This document shows positions 6,310 to 12,965 of a DNA stretch of 16,929 nt, one piece after another; position 1 is the first letter of the stretch; every line of letters begins with the position of its first letter. Position numbers and translations under genes: made by a program. The stretch is from contig JAJQFX010000207.1 in the NCBI GenBank assembly GCA_021200895.1, forward strand, positions 1 to 16,929. The letters run 5' to 3'. The stretch comes from Clostridiales bacterium (GTDB lineage: Bacteria; Bacillota; Clostridia; Oscillospirales; Oscillospiraceae). The notes beneath the pieces are model-generated. The model did not search any database. It had not been told where the DNA came from and saw only the letters and a list, made by a program, of their open reading frames with translations.

Positions 6310-7079
6310 ATGCTCCCCTCCTCTGTTCGCACAGGAATGCCCTCCTGGCGCAGATAGGCCTTCACCTGTGGCACCGTCAGCTCCCCGTAGTGGAACAGGG
6401 AGGCAGCCAGAGCCGCGTCCGCGTCCGCCTCCCGGAACACCTCCGCAAAGTGGGCCAGCGAGCCGCAGCCGCCGGAGGCAATCACCGGGATGCTGACCGC
6501 ATCGGTGACAGCCTTCGTCATCTCCAGGTCAAAGCCCTGCTTTGTCCCGTCCGCGTCCATGCTGGTCAGGAGGATTTCTCCCGCGCCCAGGGCTTCGCCC
6601 CGCTTCGCCCATTCCACGGCGTCCAGGCCGGTGGGGGTGCGCCCACCGGCCACCACCACCTCATAGCCGCCCTCCGGGCGGTGGCGGGCGTCGATGGCCA
6701 GCACCACGCACTGGCTGCCAAAGCGCTCCGCTGTCCTGGAAATCAGGGTGGGGTCTTTCACCGCGGCGGAATTGACGCTGATTTTGTCCGCCCCGGCCCG
6801 GAGCAGCTCCTGGAAATCCTCCAGCGTACGGATGCCGCCTCCCACCGTCACCGGCACAAAGACCCTCTGCACCGTCCGGCGCACCACGTCCGCCACGGTT
6901 TTCCTGGCCTCATAGGTGGCAGTGATGTCCAGAAAGACGATTTCATCCGCCCCCTGGTCGGAGTAGTAGGTGGCAAGTTCCACCGGGTCGCCAGCATCCC
7001 GAATGTTGACAAAGTTGACGCCCTTCACCACCCGGCCGTCCCGCACGTCCAGGCAGGGAATAATTCGTTTTGCTAACAT
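6306..7079 (-). CDS. hisF: Imidazole glycerol phosphate synthase, cyclase subunit
   Basis: HisF is the cyclase half of imidazole glycerol phosphate synthase. It takes ammonia made by HisH and converts PRFAR to imidazole glycerol phosphate and AICAR. The 257-residue (beta/alpha)8 barrel has catalytic Asp11 in RIIPCLDVRDGRVVKG and Asp130 in VVLAIDARH. Phosphate-binding loops are TVGGGIRT (78-85) and, near the end, VIASGGCGS. Start ATG follows GGGAGGAAGCT, and length is standard. It lies 12 bases after hisA and overlaps hisI by ATGA. hisH, its obligate partner, is two genes upstream in the same operon. Confidence 0.98.
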   Translation of the reverse strand: MLAKRIIPCLDVRDGRVVKGVNFVNIRDAGDPVELATYYSDQGADEIVFLDITATYEARKTVADVVRRTVQRVFVPVTVGGGIRTLEDFQELLRAGADKISVNSAAVKDPTLISRTAERFGSQCVVLAIDARHRPEGGYEVVVAGGRTPTGLDAVEWAKRGEALGAGEILLTSMDADGTKQGFDLEMTKAVTDAVSIPVIASGGCGSLAHFAEVFREADADAALAASLFHYGELTVPQVKAYLRQEGIPVRTEEGSI

Positions 7080-7091
7080 AGCTTCCTCCCG

Positions 7092-7820
7092 TCAGGGCTG
7101 GGCCTGGCTGCCGCCGTCTGCCACGGCCTCCGCCAGGTCGATGGTGCCCGCATAGTAGGCCTTGCCGATGATGGCTCCGTACAGCCCCATGGCGGCCAGC
7201 GCCCGAATATCCTCGTTATTGTGGACGCCGCCGGAGGCTACTATCTGACAAGCAGTAGCCCTTTGCAGCTCCTCCAACGCCTGGAAGGAAGGGCCGGACA
7301 GCATCCCGTCGGTGTCAATGTCCGTGAAAATCAGGGTTTTCACCCCAAGGGCTTCCATCTGCCGGGCAAAGGTCAGGTAGTGCAGGCCGCTGCCCACCTC
7401 CCAACCGGCGGTTTTCACCTCGCCGTTCTGGGCGTCCACCCCTACCGCGATGCGGGGGCCGTAGACCCGCACCGCCTCCGCCACAAACTCCGGGTGGGAT
7501 ACCGCCGCCGAGCCGATGACGAAGCGCCACACGCCCAGCGCGTCCAGCTCCCGCAGGTCTGACATGGAGCGGATGCCGCCCCCCAACTCCACCAGCAGGC
7601 CGGTCTCCTGAATGACCCGCCGGACGATGGCGCTGTTCACCCGCTGGCCGCTGCGGGCGCCGTCCAGGTCCACCATATGAATCACCCTGGCCCCTGCGGC
7701 GGCGTATTCCTGCGCCACCGCCACCGGATCCTCTGCCACCTGATGAACGGTGGCGAAGTCCCCCTTGTGGAGGCGGACGACCCTCTGTTCCTTCAAATCA
7801 ATGGCAGGTTCGATGATCAT
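7092..7820 (-). CDS. hisA: ProFAR isomerase
   Basis: HisA converts ProFAR to PRFAR by an Amadori rearrangement, the fourth step of histidine synthesis. It is a 242-residue (beta/alpha)8 barrel related to HisF by ancient duplication. General base Asp8 is in EPAIDLKEQRVVRL and Asp129 is in VGVDAQNGEV, with TDIDTDGMLSG further on. Phosphate loops are ELGGGIRS (78-85) and IVASGGVHN. The start overlaps the hisH stop as ATGA, with GGAGGG eight bases before. Residues are those of HisA rather than the dual-substrate PriA of actinobacteria, although substrate range cannot be settled by eye. Confidence 0.97.
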   Translation of the reverse strand: MIIEPAIDLKEQRVVRLHKGDFATVHQVAEDPVAVAQEYAAAGARVIHMVDLDGARSGQRVNSAIVRRVIQETGLLVELGGGIRSMSDLRELDALGVWRFVIGSAAVSHPEFVAEAVRVYGPRIAVGVDAQNGEVKTAGWEVGSGLHYLTFARQMEALGVKTLIFTDIDTDGMLSGPSFQALEELQRATACQIVASGGVHNNEDIRALAAMGLYGAIIGKAYYAGTIDLAEAVADGGSQAQP

Positions 7821-8425
7821 TTCGTCAGCCCTCCAAAGTTCTTCAGCATGGTGAGGCCAATGTCGCCGGACTTCTCCGGGTGGAATTGGGTGCCGAACAC
7901 CAGGCCGTTCTGCACCGCCGCCGTCACTGTGGTACCGTAGTCCGTGGTGGCGATAACGGTTTCTGGATTGCTTGCCTTCCCCCAGAAGGAGTGAACGAAG
8001 TAAACGTAAATCTCCTCCGGCAGCCCGTCAAACAGCGGGGAGGGGTTGGGATAGCGGAGGCTGTTCCAGCCGATGTGGGGCAGCTTGTACACCGTCTCTA
8101 TCCGCTCCACGCTGCCAGGCACCAGGCCCAGCCCTTCACAGGGGCGCACCTCTGTCCCCCGCTCAAACAGCAGCTGCATTCCCAGGCAGATACCCAGCAT
8201 GGGCTTCCGCCTGCTCTCCTGCCGAAGCACGTCCATCAAACCGGTCACCCGCAGCTGCTCCGCCGCGTCCGGGAAGGCCCCGACGCCGGGGAGGATGATG
8301 CCGTCCGCCAATTCCAGTTCCCGCCTGTCCGACGTGACCTTTGTGGCAAAGCCAAGGTACTGCATGGCGTTGTTCACGCTCATTAAATTTCCAACGTTGT
8401 AGTCAACCACTGCAAGATAGCCCAT
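7817..8425 (-). CDS. hisH: Imidazole glycerol phosphate synthase, glutaminase subunit
   Basis: HisH hydrolyses glutamine and passes the ammonia to HisF. It is a class I glutamine amidotransferase of 202 residues with the triad Cys80 in LGICLGMQLLF, His182 and Glu184 in FGTQFHPEKSG. The oxyanion region is PGVGAF (46-51). The start at 8425 is chosen over an in-frame ATG 45 bases upstream because AAAGGAGGG sits six to seven bases before it and homologues begin with a short stretch leading directly into VVDYNVGNL. It follows hisD after 22 bases and overlaps hisA by ATGA. Confidence 0.96.
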   Translation of the reverse strand: MGYLAVVDYNVGNLMSVNNAMQYLGFATKVTSDRRELELADGIILPGVGAFPDAAEQLRVTGLMDVLRQESRRKPMLGICLGMQLLFERGTEVRPCEGLGLVPGSVERIETVYKLPHIGWNSLRYPNPSPLFDGLPEEIYVYFVHSFWGKASNPETVIATTDYGTTVTAAVQNGLVFGTQFHPEKSGDIGLTMLKNFGGLTK

Positions 8426-8447
8426 GGTCGGCCCTCCTTTCAGCCGG

Positions 8448-9728
8448 TCACGCTTCTTCAAATCGGACATGGATGGCGTTGGCGTGGGCGGTCAGATGCT
8501 CCGCCTGAGCGAACGTCTCCACCTCCTGGTGCATCGGCTCCAGGGTCTCCCTGGAGAACTCCAGCACGGACATGGTTTTCAGGAAGGAATCCACGCTGAG
8601 GGGGGAGAAGAACCGGGCCGTGCCGCTGGTGGGCAGCACATGGTCGGGCCCCGCCAGATAGTCCCCCAGGGGTTCCGGCGCCCAGCTGCCCAGGAACACA
8701 GCCCCCGCGTTTTTGATGAGAGGCAGCACCGCTCTGGGGTTCTTCGTGCAAATTTCCAGATGCTCCGGTGCTTCCAGGTTTGCAAGCTCCGCCGCCCGCT
8801 CCATCGTGTCGCAGACGATGGCCACGCCGAAATCCCGGAAGGACGCCTCCATGATGTCCTTCCGGCTGAGATAGGCCATCTGACGGACGATTTCCCGGTC
8901 GACTGCCTCCGCCAGCTCCATGCTGGTGGTGATGAGGATGGCGGAGGCCATGCGGTCATGCTCCGCCTGGCTCATCAGGTCCGCCGCCACAAATTTGGGG
9001 TTGGCCGTCTCGTCCGCCAGCACCAGCACCTCGGAGGGGCCTGCCACCATGTCAATATCCAGCGTGCCGTAGGCCAGGCGCTTGGCCGCCGCCACATAGG
9101 CGTTTCCAGGGCCCACCAGCTTGTCCACTTTGGGGATGAAGCCCGCGCCGTAGGTCAGGGCAGCTACCGCCTGGGTGCCGCCCACGCCGATGACCCGGTC
9201 GACACCGGCGATTTTGGCCGCCGCCAGGACAGCCTGATTCAGGTTACTGGTGGGGGGCGTCACCATGATGATTTCCTCCACACCGGCCACCTTAGCGGGC
9301 ACCGCGTTCATCAGCACCGAGGAGGGATAGGCCGCCGTGCCGCCGGGCACATAGATACCCACACGGGTCAGCCCCCGCACAATGCGGCCCACCCGGCCGC
9401 CGTCCGGGCTGACCCACTCCATGGTCTTGGCCAGCAGGTGCTCGTTATAGTCCCGAATGTTGGCGGCGGCGTGCTCCATGGCCTGAATCAGCGCCGGGTC
9501 GCAGCCGTCATAGGCCGCCTGCAGCTCCGCCTGGGAGAACTCTCTCGGCTCCGCCTTGTCAAATTGCAGGGAATACTTGCGCACGGCGTCATAGCCATTG
9601 ACCCGCACATCCTCCATGACGGCAGCGGCAGTGCGGTTGATCTCCTCCCCCGCCTGGGCCGCACGGAAACGCAGCCGCTCGATCAGCGCCAGCTCCGCCG
9701 TTCCATCCGCTTTTACGATTGGCAGCAT
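8448..9728 (-). CDS. hisD: Histidinol dehydrogenase
   Basis: HisD carries out the final two NAD-dependent oxidations, L-histidinol to histidinal to histidine, as a zinc-dependent dimer. The 426-residue protein has all landmarks: VGPGNAYVAAAK (205-216), MVAGPSEVLVLAD (227-239), SQAEHD (253-258) with zinc ligands Gln254 and His257, catalytic pair Glu322-His323 in APEHLE, Asp356 in PLGDYLAG, HVLPTSGTARF, and AEHLTAHANAI (409-419) with substrate Glu410 and zinc ligand His415. The ATG directly abuts the hisG stop (TAAATG), with GGAGGAG upstream. In many operons hisC and hisB follow hisD; here hisH follows directly. Confidence 0.98.
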   Translation of the reverse strand: MLPIVKADGTAELALIERLRFRAAQAGEEINRTAAAVMEDVRVNGYDAVRKYSLQFDKAEPREFSQAELQAAYDGCDPALIQAMEHAAANIRDYNEHLLAKTMEWVSPDGGRVGRIVRGLTRVGIYVPGGTAAYPSSVLMNAVPAKVAGVEEIIMVTPPTSNLNQAVLAAAKIAGVDRVIGVGGTQAVAALTYGAGFIPKVDKLVGPGNAYVAAAKRLAYGTLDIDMVAGPSEVLVLADETANPKFVAADLMSQAEHDRMASAILITTSMELAEAVDREIVRQMAYLSRKDIMEASFRDFGVAIVCDTMERAAELANLEAPEHLEICTKNPRAVLPLIKNAGAVFLGSWAPEPLGDYLAGPDHVLPTSGTARFFSPLSVDSFLKTMSVLEFSRETLEPMHQEVETFAQAEHLTAHANAIHVRFEEA

Positions 9729-10370
9729 TTACTTCTCCTCCAATTCCGCTTCCAGTTTGGAAATAAAATCCAAAATCTCGTTCTTATACAGCTTCATGCT
9801 GGCCGTGTTGACGATCAGCCGGGCTGAGATTTGAGCCACGTCCTCGATGGGCACCAGTCCGTTGGCCTTGAGGGTGGCCCCGGTCTCCACAATGTCCACG
9901 ATGCCGTCCGCCAGCCCCAGGATGGGGGCAAGCTCCACGCTGCCCTCGATTTTGATAACGTCCACGTCCATCCCCTTCCCGGCGAAGAAAGCCTTCGTCA
10001 CGTTGGGGTACTTGGAGGCGATGCGGCGGTGTTTGTAGGTGCCGTAGAAGTCGGTGTCCTCCTTCACCGCCAGGGCGAACCGGCACTTGCCGAAGCCAAG
10101 GTCCAGTACCTCATAGAAGCTGCCGCCCTTTTCCAGGATGGTATCCTTACCGGTGATGCCCAGGTCGCAGGTTCCGTGCTGGACATAGGTGATAACGTCC
10201 GGCGCTTTGGACAGCACCGCGTCCAGCGGGTAGTTGGGGACGGCGTGGATGAGCCGCCGACCCGGATGCTGGATGGGGGTGCAGTCCAGCCCCACCCGTT
10301 CAAACAGGGCCACGGACTGATCCTGCAAGCGCCCCTTGGTCAGGGCGATGCGCAAACGATTGCCGCTCAT
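9729..10370 (-). CDS. hisG: ATP phosphoribosyltransferase, short form catalytic subunit
   Basis: HisG joins ATP and PRPP to make phosphoribosyl-ATP, the committed step of histidine synthesis. At 213 residues it lacks the roughly 80-residue C-terminal histidine-binding domain of long-form HisG, so it belongs to the short class that works as a hetero-octamer with HisZ. Visible motifs are IALTKGRLQ (8-16), HGTCDLGITGKDTI (65-78), and the PRPP-binding IVDIVETGATLKANGL (157-172). Its start overlaps the hisZ stop as ATGA, with GGGAGG seven bases before, which suits stoichiometric coupled synthesis of the two subunits. Feedback by histidine is expected through HisZ. Confidence 0.97.
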   Translation of the reverse strand: MSGNRLRIALTKGRLQDQSVALFERVGLDCTPIQHPGRRLIHAVPNYPLDAVLSKAPDVITYVQHGTCDLGITGKDTILEKGGSFYEVLDLGFGKCRFALAVKEDTDFYGTYKHRRIASKYPNVTKAFFAGKGMDVDVIKIEGSVELAPILGLADGIVDIVETGATLKANGLVPIEDVAQISARLIVNTASMKLYKNEILDFISKLEAELEEK

Positions 10371-11539
10371 ACTTCCACCTCCCGCTGTCCGTCCTCGTCC
10401 AGGATAATGACCCGGCGGATGCCCTTTTCCCGGGCCAGGTTCATGGTGCCTTCCAGCCGGCTGGAGGGGGACAGCTCACAGGAGCCCTCCGGCAGGGAGT
10501 CCACCAGCGCCAGGGCCTTCGCCAGCAGCGCCGGTTCGTAGTGAATCACGGTGTCCACGGCGGGAATCTCCACGCGGGGCAGACAACTGGCCACCACGTC
10601 CACATTCACCGTAAAGCCGGTGGCCTGGGCCGGACGGCCAAAGGCTGCCACCAGGTTGTCATACCGCCCGCCGGACAGCACTTCCTCTCCAGCCCCCTGG
10701 ACATAGCCCCGGAAAATCACGCCGGTGTAGAAGTTCAGCCGATGCACCATGCCCAGGTCAAAGCGGATATAGTCCCCATATCCGGCGGCCACCAGCATAC
10801 GATACAGCTCCCGCAGATAGTCCAGCGTGGCGCTGCGCTTCCCCAGGAGTGCTTCCGCCTCGTCCAGCACCTCCGGCCCGCCGAACAGGTAGGCCAGGCG
10901 GTTCATGGCCTTGGCCCCCGGCTGATGGCGGTAATCCTTCAAAAAGTCGTTCAGGGCGGCAAAACTCTTGCCCTCGATGAGGGTGCGCACCTGCTCCAGT
11001 TCGTCCTCGTTCAGGTGCATCCCCTCGGCAAAGGCGCTGAAAATGCCAGCGTGGCCCAACTCGATATGGAAGTTCTCCACGCCGCAGACCCGCAGGGAGT
11101 CCACCGCGGCGGCAATCACCTCCAGGTCGGCCTTCATCCCCGCCGCGCCGATCAGTTCCACGCCGCACTGGGTCAGTTCGCCCCGCTCGTCTTTGTTCTC
11201 CGTGCTGGAGCGGTAAACCGTCTCATTGTAGTAAAACCGCCGGGGCAAAATGGTGTCCTTCAGCTTGGTGGCTGCCACCCGGGCGATGGGGGTGGTTCCC
11301 TCCGGCCGCAGCACCAGAATCTTGCCGCTGCGGTCAATGATTTTCAACATGGATTCCTGGGGCAGCGCGCAGCCGCCCCGGCAGAATACGTCGTAAAACT
11401 CCACTTCTGGGGTCATAATTTCACTGTAGCCCCGCCTGCGGTAGAGCTTGGTCAGCGCCGATTGCACCTGGCGCAGCTCCCGGCACTCCCCCAGCATCCG
11501 GTCACGGGTGCCCTCCGGGGTGTTTGGAATATAGTTCAT
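10367..11539 (-). CDS. hisZ: ATP phosphoribosyltransferase regulatory subunit
   Basis: HisZ is a catalytically inactive paralogue of histidyl-tRNA synthetase that binds short HisG, activates it and senses histidine. The 390-residue protein shows the class II synthetase core: NTPEGTRDRML (6-16), motif 1 region RRGYSEIMTPEVEFYDVF (35-52), motif 2 area ILVLRPEGTTPIAR (74-87) and RFYYNETVYRS (101-111), and GGRYDNL (290-296) of motif 3. YTGVIF (271-276) matches the histidine-binding motif of the family. It is shorter than HisS and lacks a full anticodon-binding domain, and it sits beside hisG, both typical of HisZ. It is the first gene of the operon, 36 bases downstream of the predicted -10 box, with GAGAGG nine bases before the ATG. 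Confidence 0.96.
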   Translation of the reverse strand: MNYIPNTPEGTRDRMLGECRELRQVQSALTKLYRRRGYSEIMTPEVEFYDVFCRGGCALPQESMLKIIDRSGKILVLRPEGTTPIARVAATKLKDTILPRRFYYNETVYRSSTENKDERGELTQCGVELIGAAGMKADLEVIAAAVDSLRVCGVENFHIELGHAGIFSAFAEGMHLNEDELEQVRTLIEGKSFAALNDFLKDYRHQPGAKAMNRLAYLFGGPEVLDEAEALLGKRSATLDYLRELYRMLVAAGYGDYIRFDLGMVHRLNFYTGVIFRGYVQGAGEEVLSGGRYDNLVAAFGRPAQATGFTVNVDVVASCLPRVEIPAVDTVIHYEPALLAKALALVDSLPEGSCELSPSSRLEGTMNLAREKGIRRVIILDEDGQREVEV

Positions 11540-11562
11540 CCTCTCATTCCTCTCCTGTCACT

Positions 11563-11574
11563 TTAGCACGCTAA
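11563..11574. promoter_or_regulatory. 12-bp palindrome at the his operon start site, candidate operator
   Basis: TTAGC-AC-GCTAA is an inverted repeat of 5-bp arms with a 2-base centre. It lies one base downstream of the predicted -10 box and covers the expected transcription start, a classic repressor position. No T-box leader or histidine attenuator fits in the short leader, so a DNA-binding histidine regulator (for example of the TrpR-like YerC/HisR type known in Bacillota) is a reasonable inference. I cannot confirm that regulator's consensus from memory. Confidence 0.4.
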
Positions 11575-11575
11575 T

Positions 11576-11604
11576 ACACTACCATGAAAGAGGGCCGATG
11601 TCAA
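11576..11604 (-). promoter_or_regulatory. Promoter of the his operon
   Basis: On the minus strand a perfect TTGACA (11599-11604) is followed after 17 bases by TAGTGT (11576-11581), a -10 matching at 3 of 6 positions. The strong -35 with a weak -10 suits a regulated promoter. No terminator hairpin is visible between the preceding gene and this promoter, so read-through from the polC unit is also possible. Confidence 0.55.
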
Positions 11605-11670
11605 CCGCTGAATTTCACAAATCCAGCTTTTGTTTCCATCCGTCCCCTGTCAATGTGTGCAGTTCGTATT

Positions 11671-12309
11671 TTACTGCCGCAGCCCCAGCGCCTTCGCCAG
11701 AAAGGCGGTCAGCCGCCTGCGGTAGTCCTCCAGAAGAACCTGCTCCTCTTCTGTGCCGCCCTGGCGGCTGTCCTCTTCCACGAAATAAGCGCCGGTGCGG
11801 CGGTTCAGCGATAGGGAGTCCAGCGGCCACCCCGGATGCCGCGCCGGGGCAGGCTGCGCCACCATATAAAACGCACCGCCCCGGGGCGAGCTGTCCCGTT
11901 CCATGAAGGAGGACAGCTTTCCATGGCAGCTGACACCATACCCATCCACATAGTGCGCCAGCACCTTGCCGCCCAGAGAGCGGATGAGGCCGCTATAATA
12001 GGTAATCATTGCCTCATCCGCCAGCCGTACCCCCTGGGGGGAGCGCACATGAAGCCCCGGCTGCCTGGGGTCGTTCATAGAGAGGCCGTCAAAATACAGA
12101 CCGGCATCGTTGCAAATCACACAATCGGCAAAGCGGCCGTAAAAGGCCGCCTTTTGCAGGGCGTTCTCCTCCGGCGTCTTGCCGGTTTCCTCCGGTTCCT
12201 CCGTAATGCACAAGTCCCGCAAGGTGTACAGCGTCACGTCATAGCCCCTCAGAAGGCTGGCAAACCGCTTTACTTTAGAGGGGTTTGTGGTTCCAATTAA
12301 AACATCCAT
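11671..12309 (-). CDS. Ham1/RdgB-family non-canonical NTP pyrophosphatase, divergent subfamily
   Basis: Ham1/RdgB enzymes hydrolyse dITP, XTP and similar deaminated purine nucleotides to monophosphates, keeping them out of DNA. This 212-residue protein has the N-terminal nucleotide motif IGTTNPSKVKRF (5-16), PEENALQKAAFYG (46-58) and ICNDAGLYFDGL (65-76). The last corresponds to the usual ADDSGL motif, with Asp68 kept but the first Asp replaced by Asn67, followed by a distinctive DPRQPGLHVRS (80-90). WPLDSLSLNRRTGAYF is the C-terminal conserved part. It appears to be a separate clostridial branch, so the exact substrate is uncertain. It lies 13 bases after the NUDIX gene with AAAGGTGGG before the ATG, and is the last gene of the polC unit. 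Confidence 0.8.
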   Translation of the reverse strand: MDVLIGTTNPSKVKRFASLLRGYDVTLYTLRDLCITEEPEETGKTPEENALQKAAFYGRFADCVICNDAGLYFDGLSMNDPRQPGLHVRSPQGVRLADEAMITYYSGLIRSLGGKVLAHYVDGYGVSCHGKLSSFMERDSSPRGGAFYMVAQPAPARHPGWPLDSLSLNRRTGAYFVEEDSRQGGTEEEQVLLEDYRRRLTAFLAKALGLRQ

Positions 12310-12322
12310 CTGAACCCACCTT

Positions 12323-12949
12323 TCAGTCGAACTGCGTCTCCCAATGGGCGGCGTTCTGGGCCTCCCAGCAGAGCCGGAGCTGCTCCGGCGTGGTCTTGTG
12401 AAGGTTCAGCTCCGGCAGCGCATCCAGGGGAAAGTAGCCGCTTTCCGTGGTCTCGGAATTGGGCTGGAAGCTGCCCCCCAGCACGCGGCACAGTACGAAG
12501 TATTGCAGGCTGTGGAAGAAAGAGTGGGGGTTGTTGCGCTTCCGGTTGTCGTGGACGCACACCAGCCGCCACGGCTCCACCGTCAGCCCCGCCTCTTCCC
12601 TGGCCTCCTTGACTACGTTGGAGGAGACGGTCTGGTCAAAGTCGCACCAGCCGCCGGGCAGCGTCCACAACCCGTCATAGTCCCGCACCAGCAGTACCTC
12701 TCCCCTGCCGCTAAAAATAGCTGCGCGAGTGCTGGTTTTCGGCGTCTGGTAGCCGTCGTTCTCGGTGAACAGCGCCTGCACTTGTTCCAAGGGCAGCCCC
12801 GTCTCGCTGCTGGCCAGCTGGGCCGCAATGTCCCGTACCCGGGCGAACCGCTCCTGGTCAAACCGGTCTTTGGAATAGAGCAGCCCGGCGGAGGCGATGG
12901 CCTGGAGCTCGTGGGCAAGCTCCAATAGGGTTTTCTCTTCCTGATTCAT
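12323..12949 (-). CDS. NUDIX hydrolase with N-terminal Nudix_N domain
   Basis: NUDIX hydrolases cleave nucleoside diphosphates linked to another group. The 208-residue protein has an N-terminal helical domain (about 1-60, LLELAHELQAIASAGLLYSK) of the Nudix_N type, found in enzymes acting on ADP-ribose or similar NDP-linked substrates. The catalytic domain runs from about 72, with LWTLPGGWCDFDQTVSSN leading into the NUDIX box and KEAREEAGL (114-122), which carries the metal-binding Glu118 and Glu119. The box has Gln106 and Lys114 where the general consensus has Glu and Arg; related PGGW-type members also vary there. It follows polC by 16 bases with AGGAGAG before the ATG and precedes the Ham1-like gene. 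Confidence 0.9.
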   Translation of the reverse strand: MNQEEKTLLELAHELQAIASAGLLYSKDRFDQERFARVRDIAAQLASSETGLPLEQVQALFTENDGYQTPKTSTRAAIFSGRGEVLLVRDYDGLWTLPGGWCDFDQTVSSNVVKEAREEAGLTVEPWRLVCVHDNRKRNNPHSFFHSLQYFVLCRVLGGSFQPNSETTESGYFPLDALPELNLHKTTPEQLRLCWEAQNAAHWETQFD

Positions 12950-12965
12950 AATCTCTCCTGAATGG

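Noticed and set aside
8424..9827. Long plus-strand open frame opposite hisD and hisG
   Set aside because: The GC-rich codon use of hisD leaves the opposite strand free of stops. The minus-strand frame carries every histidinol dehydrogenase motif, and the opposite frame shows no recognisable domain.
11540..11670. T-box or histidine attenuator upstream of hisZ
   Set aside because: The predicted leader is only about 30 bases, with no run of histidine codons, no T-box sequence and no terminator hairpin.
12323..12949. Gln106 and Lys114 in the NUDIX box as a sign of inactivity
   Set aside because: PGGW-type NUDIX proteins with the same N-terminal domain, as far as I recall, vary at these positions. 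The metal-binding Glu pair is intact.
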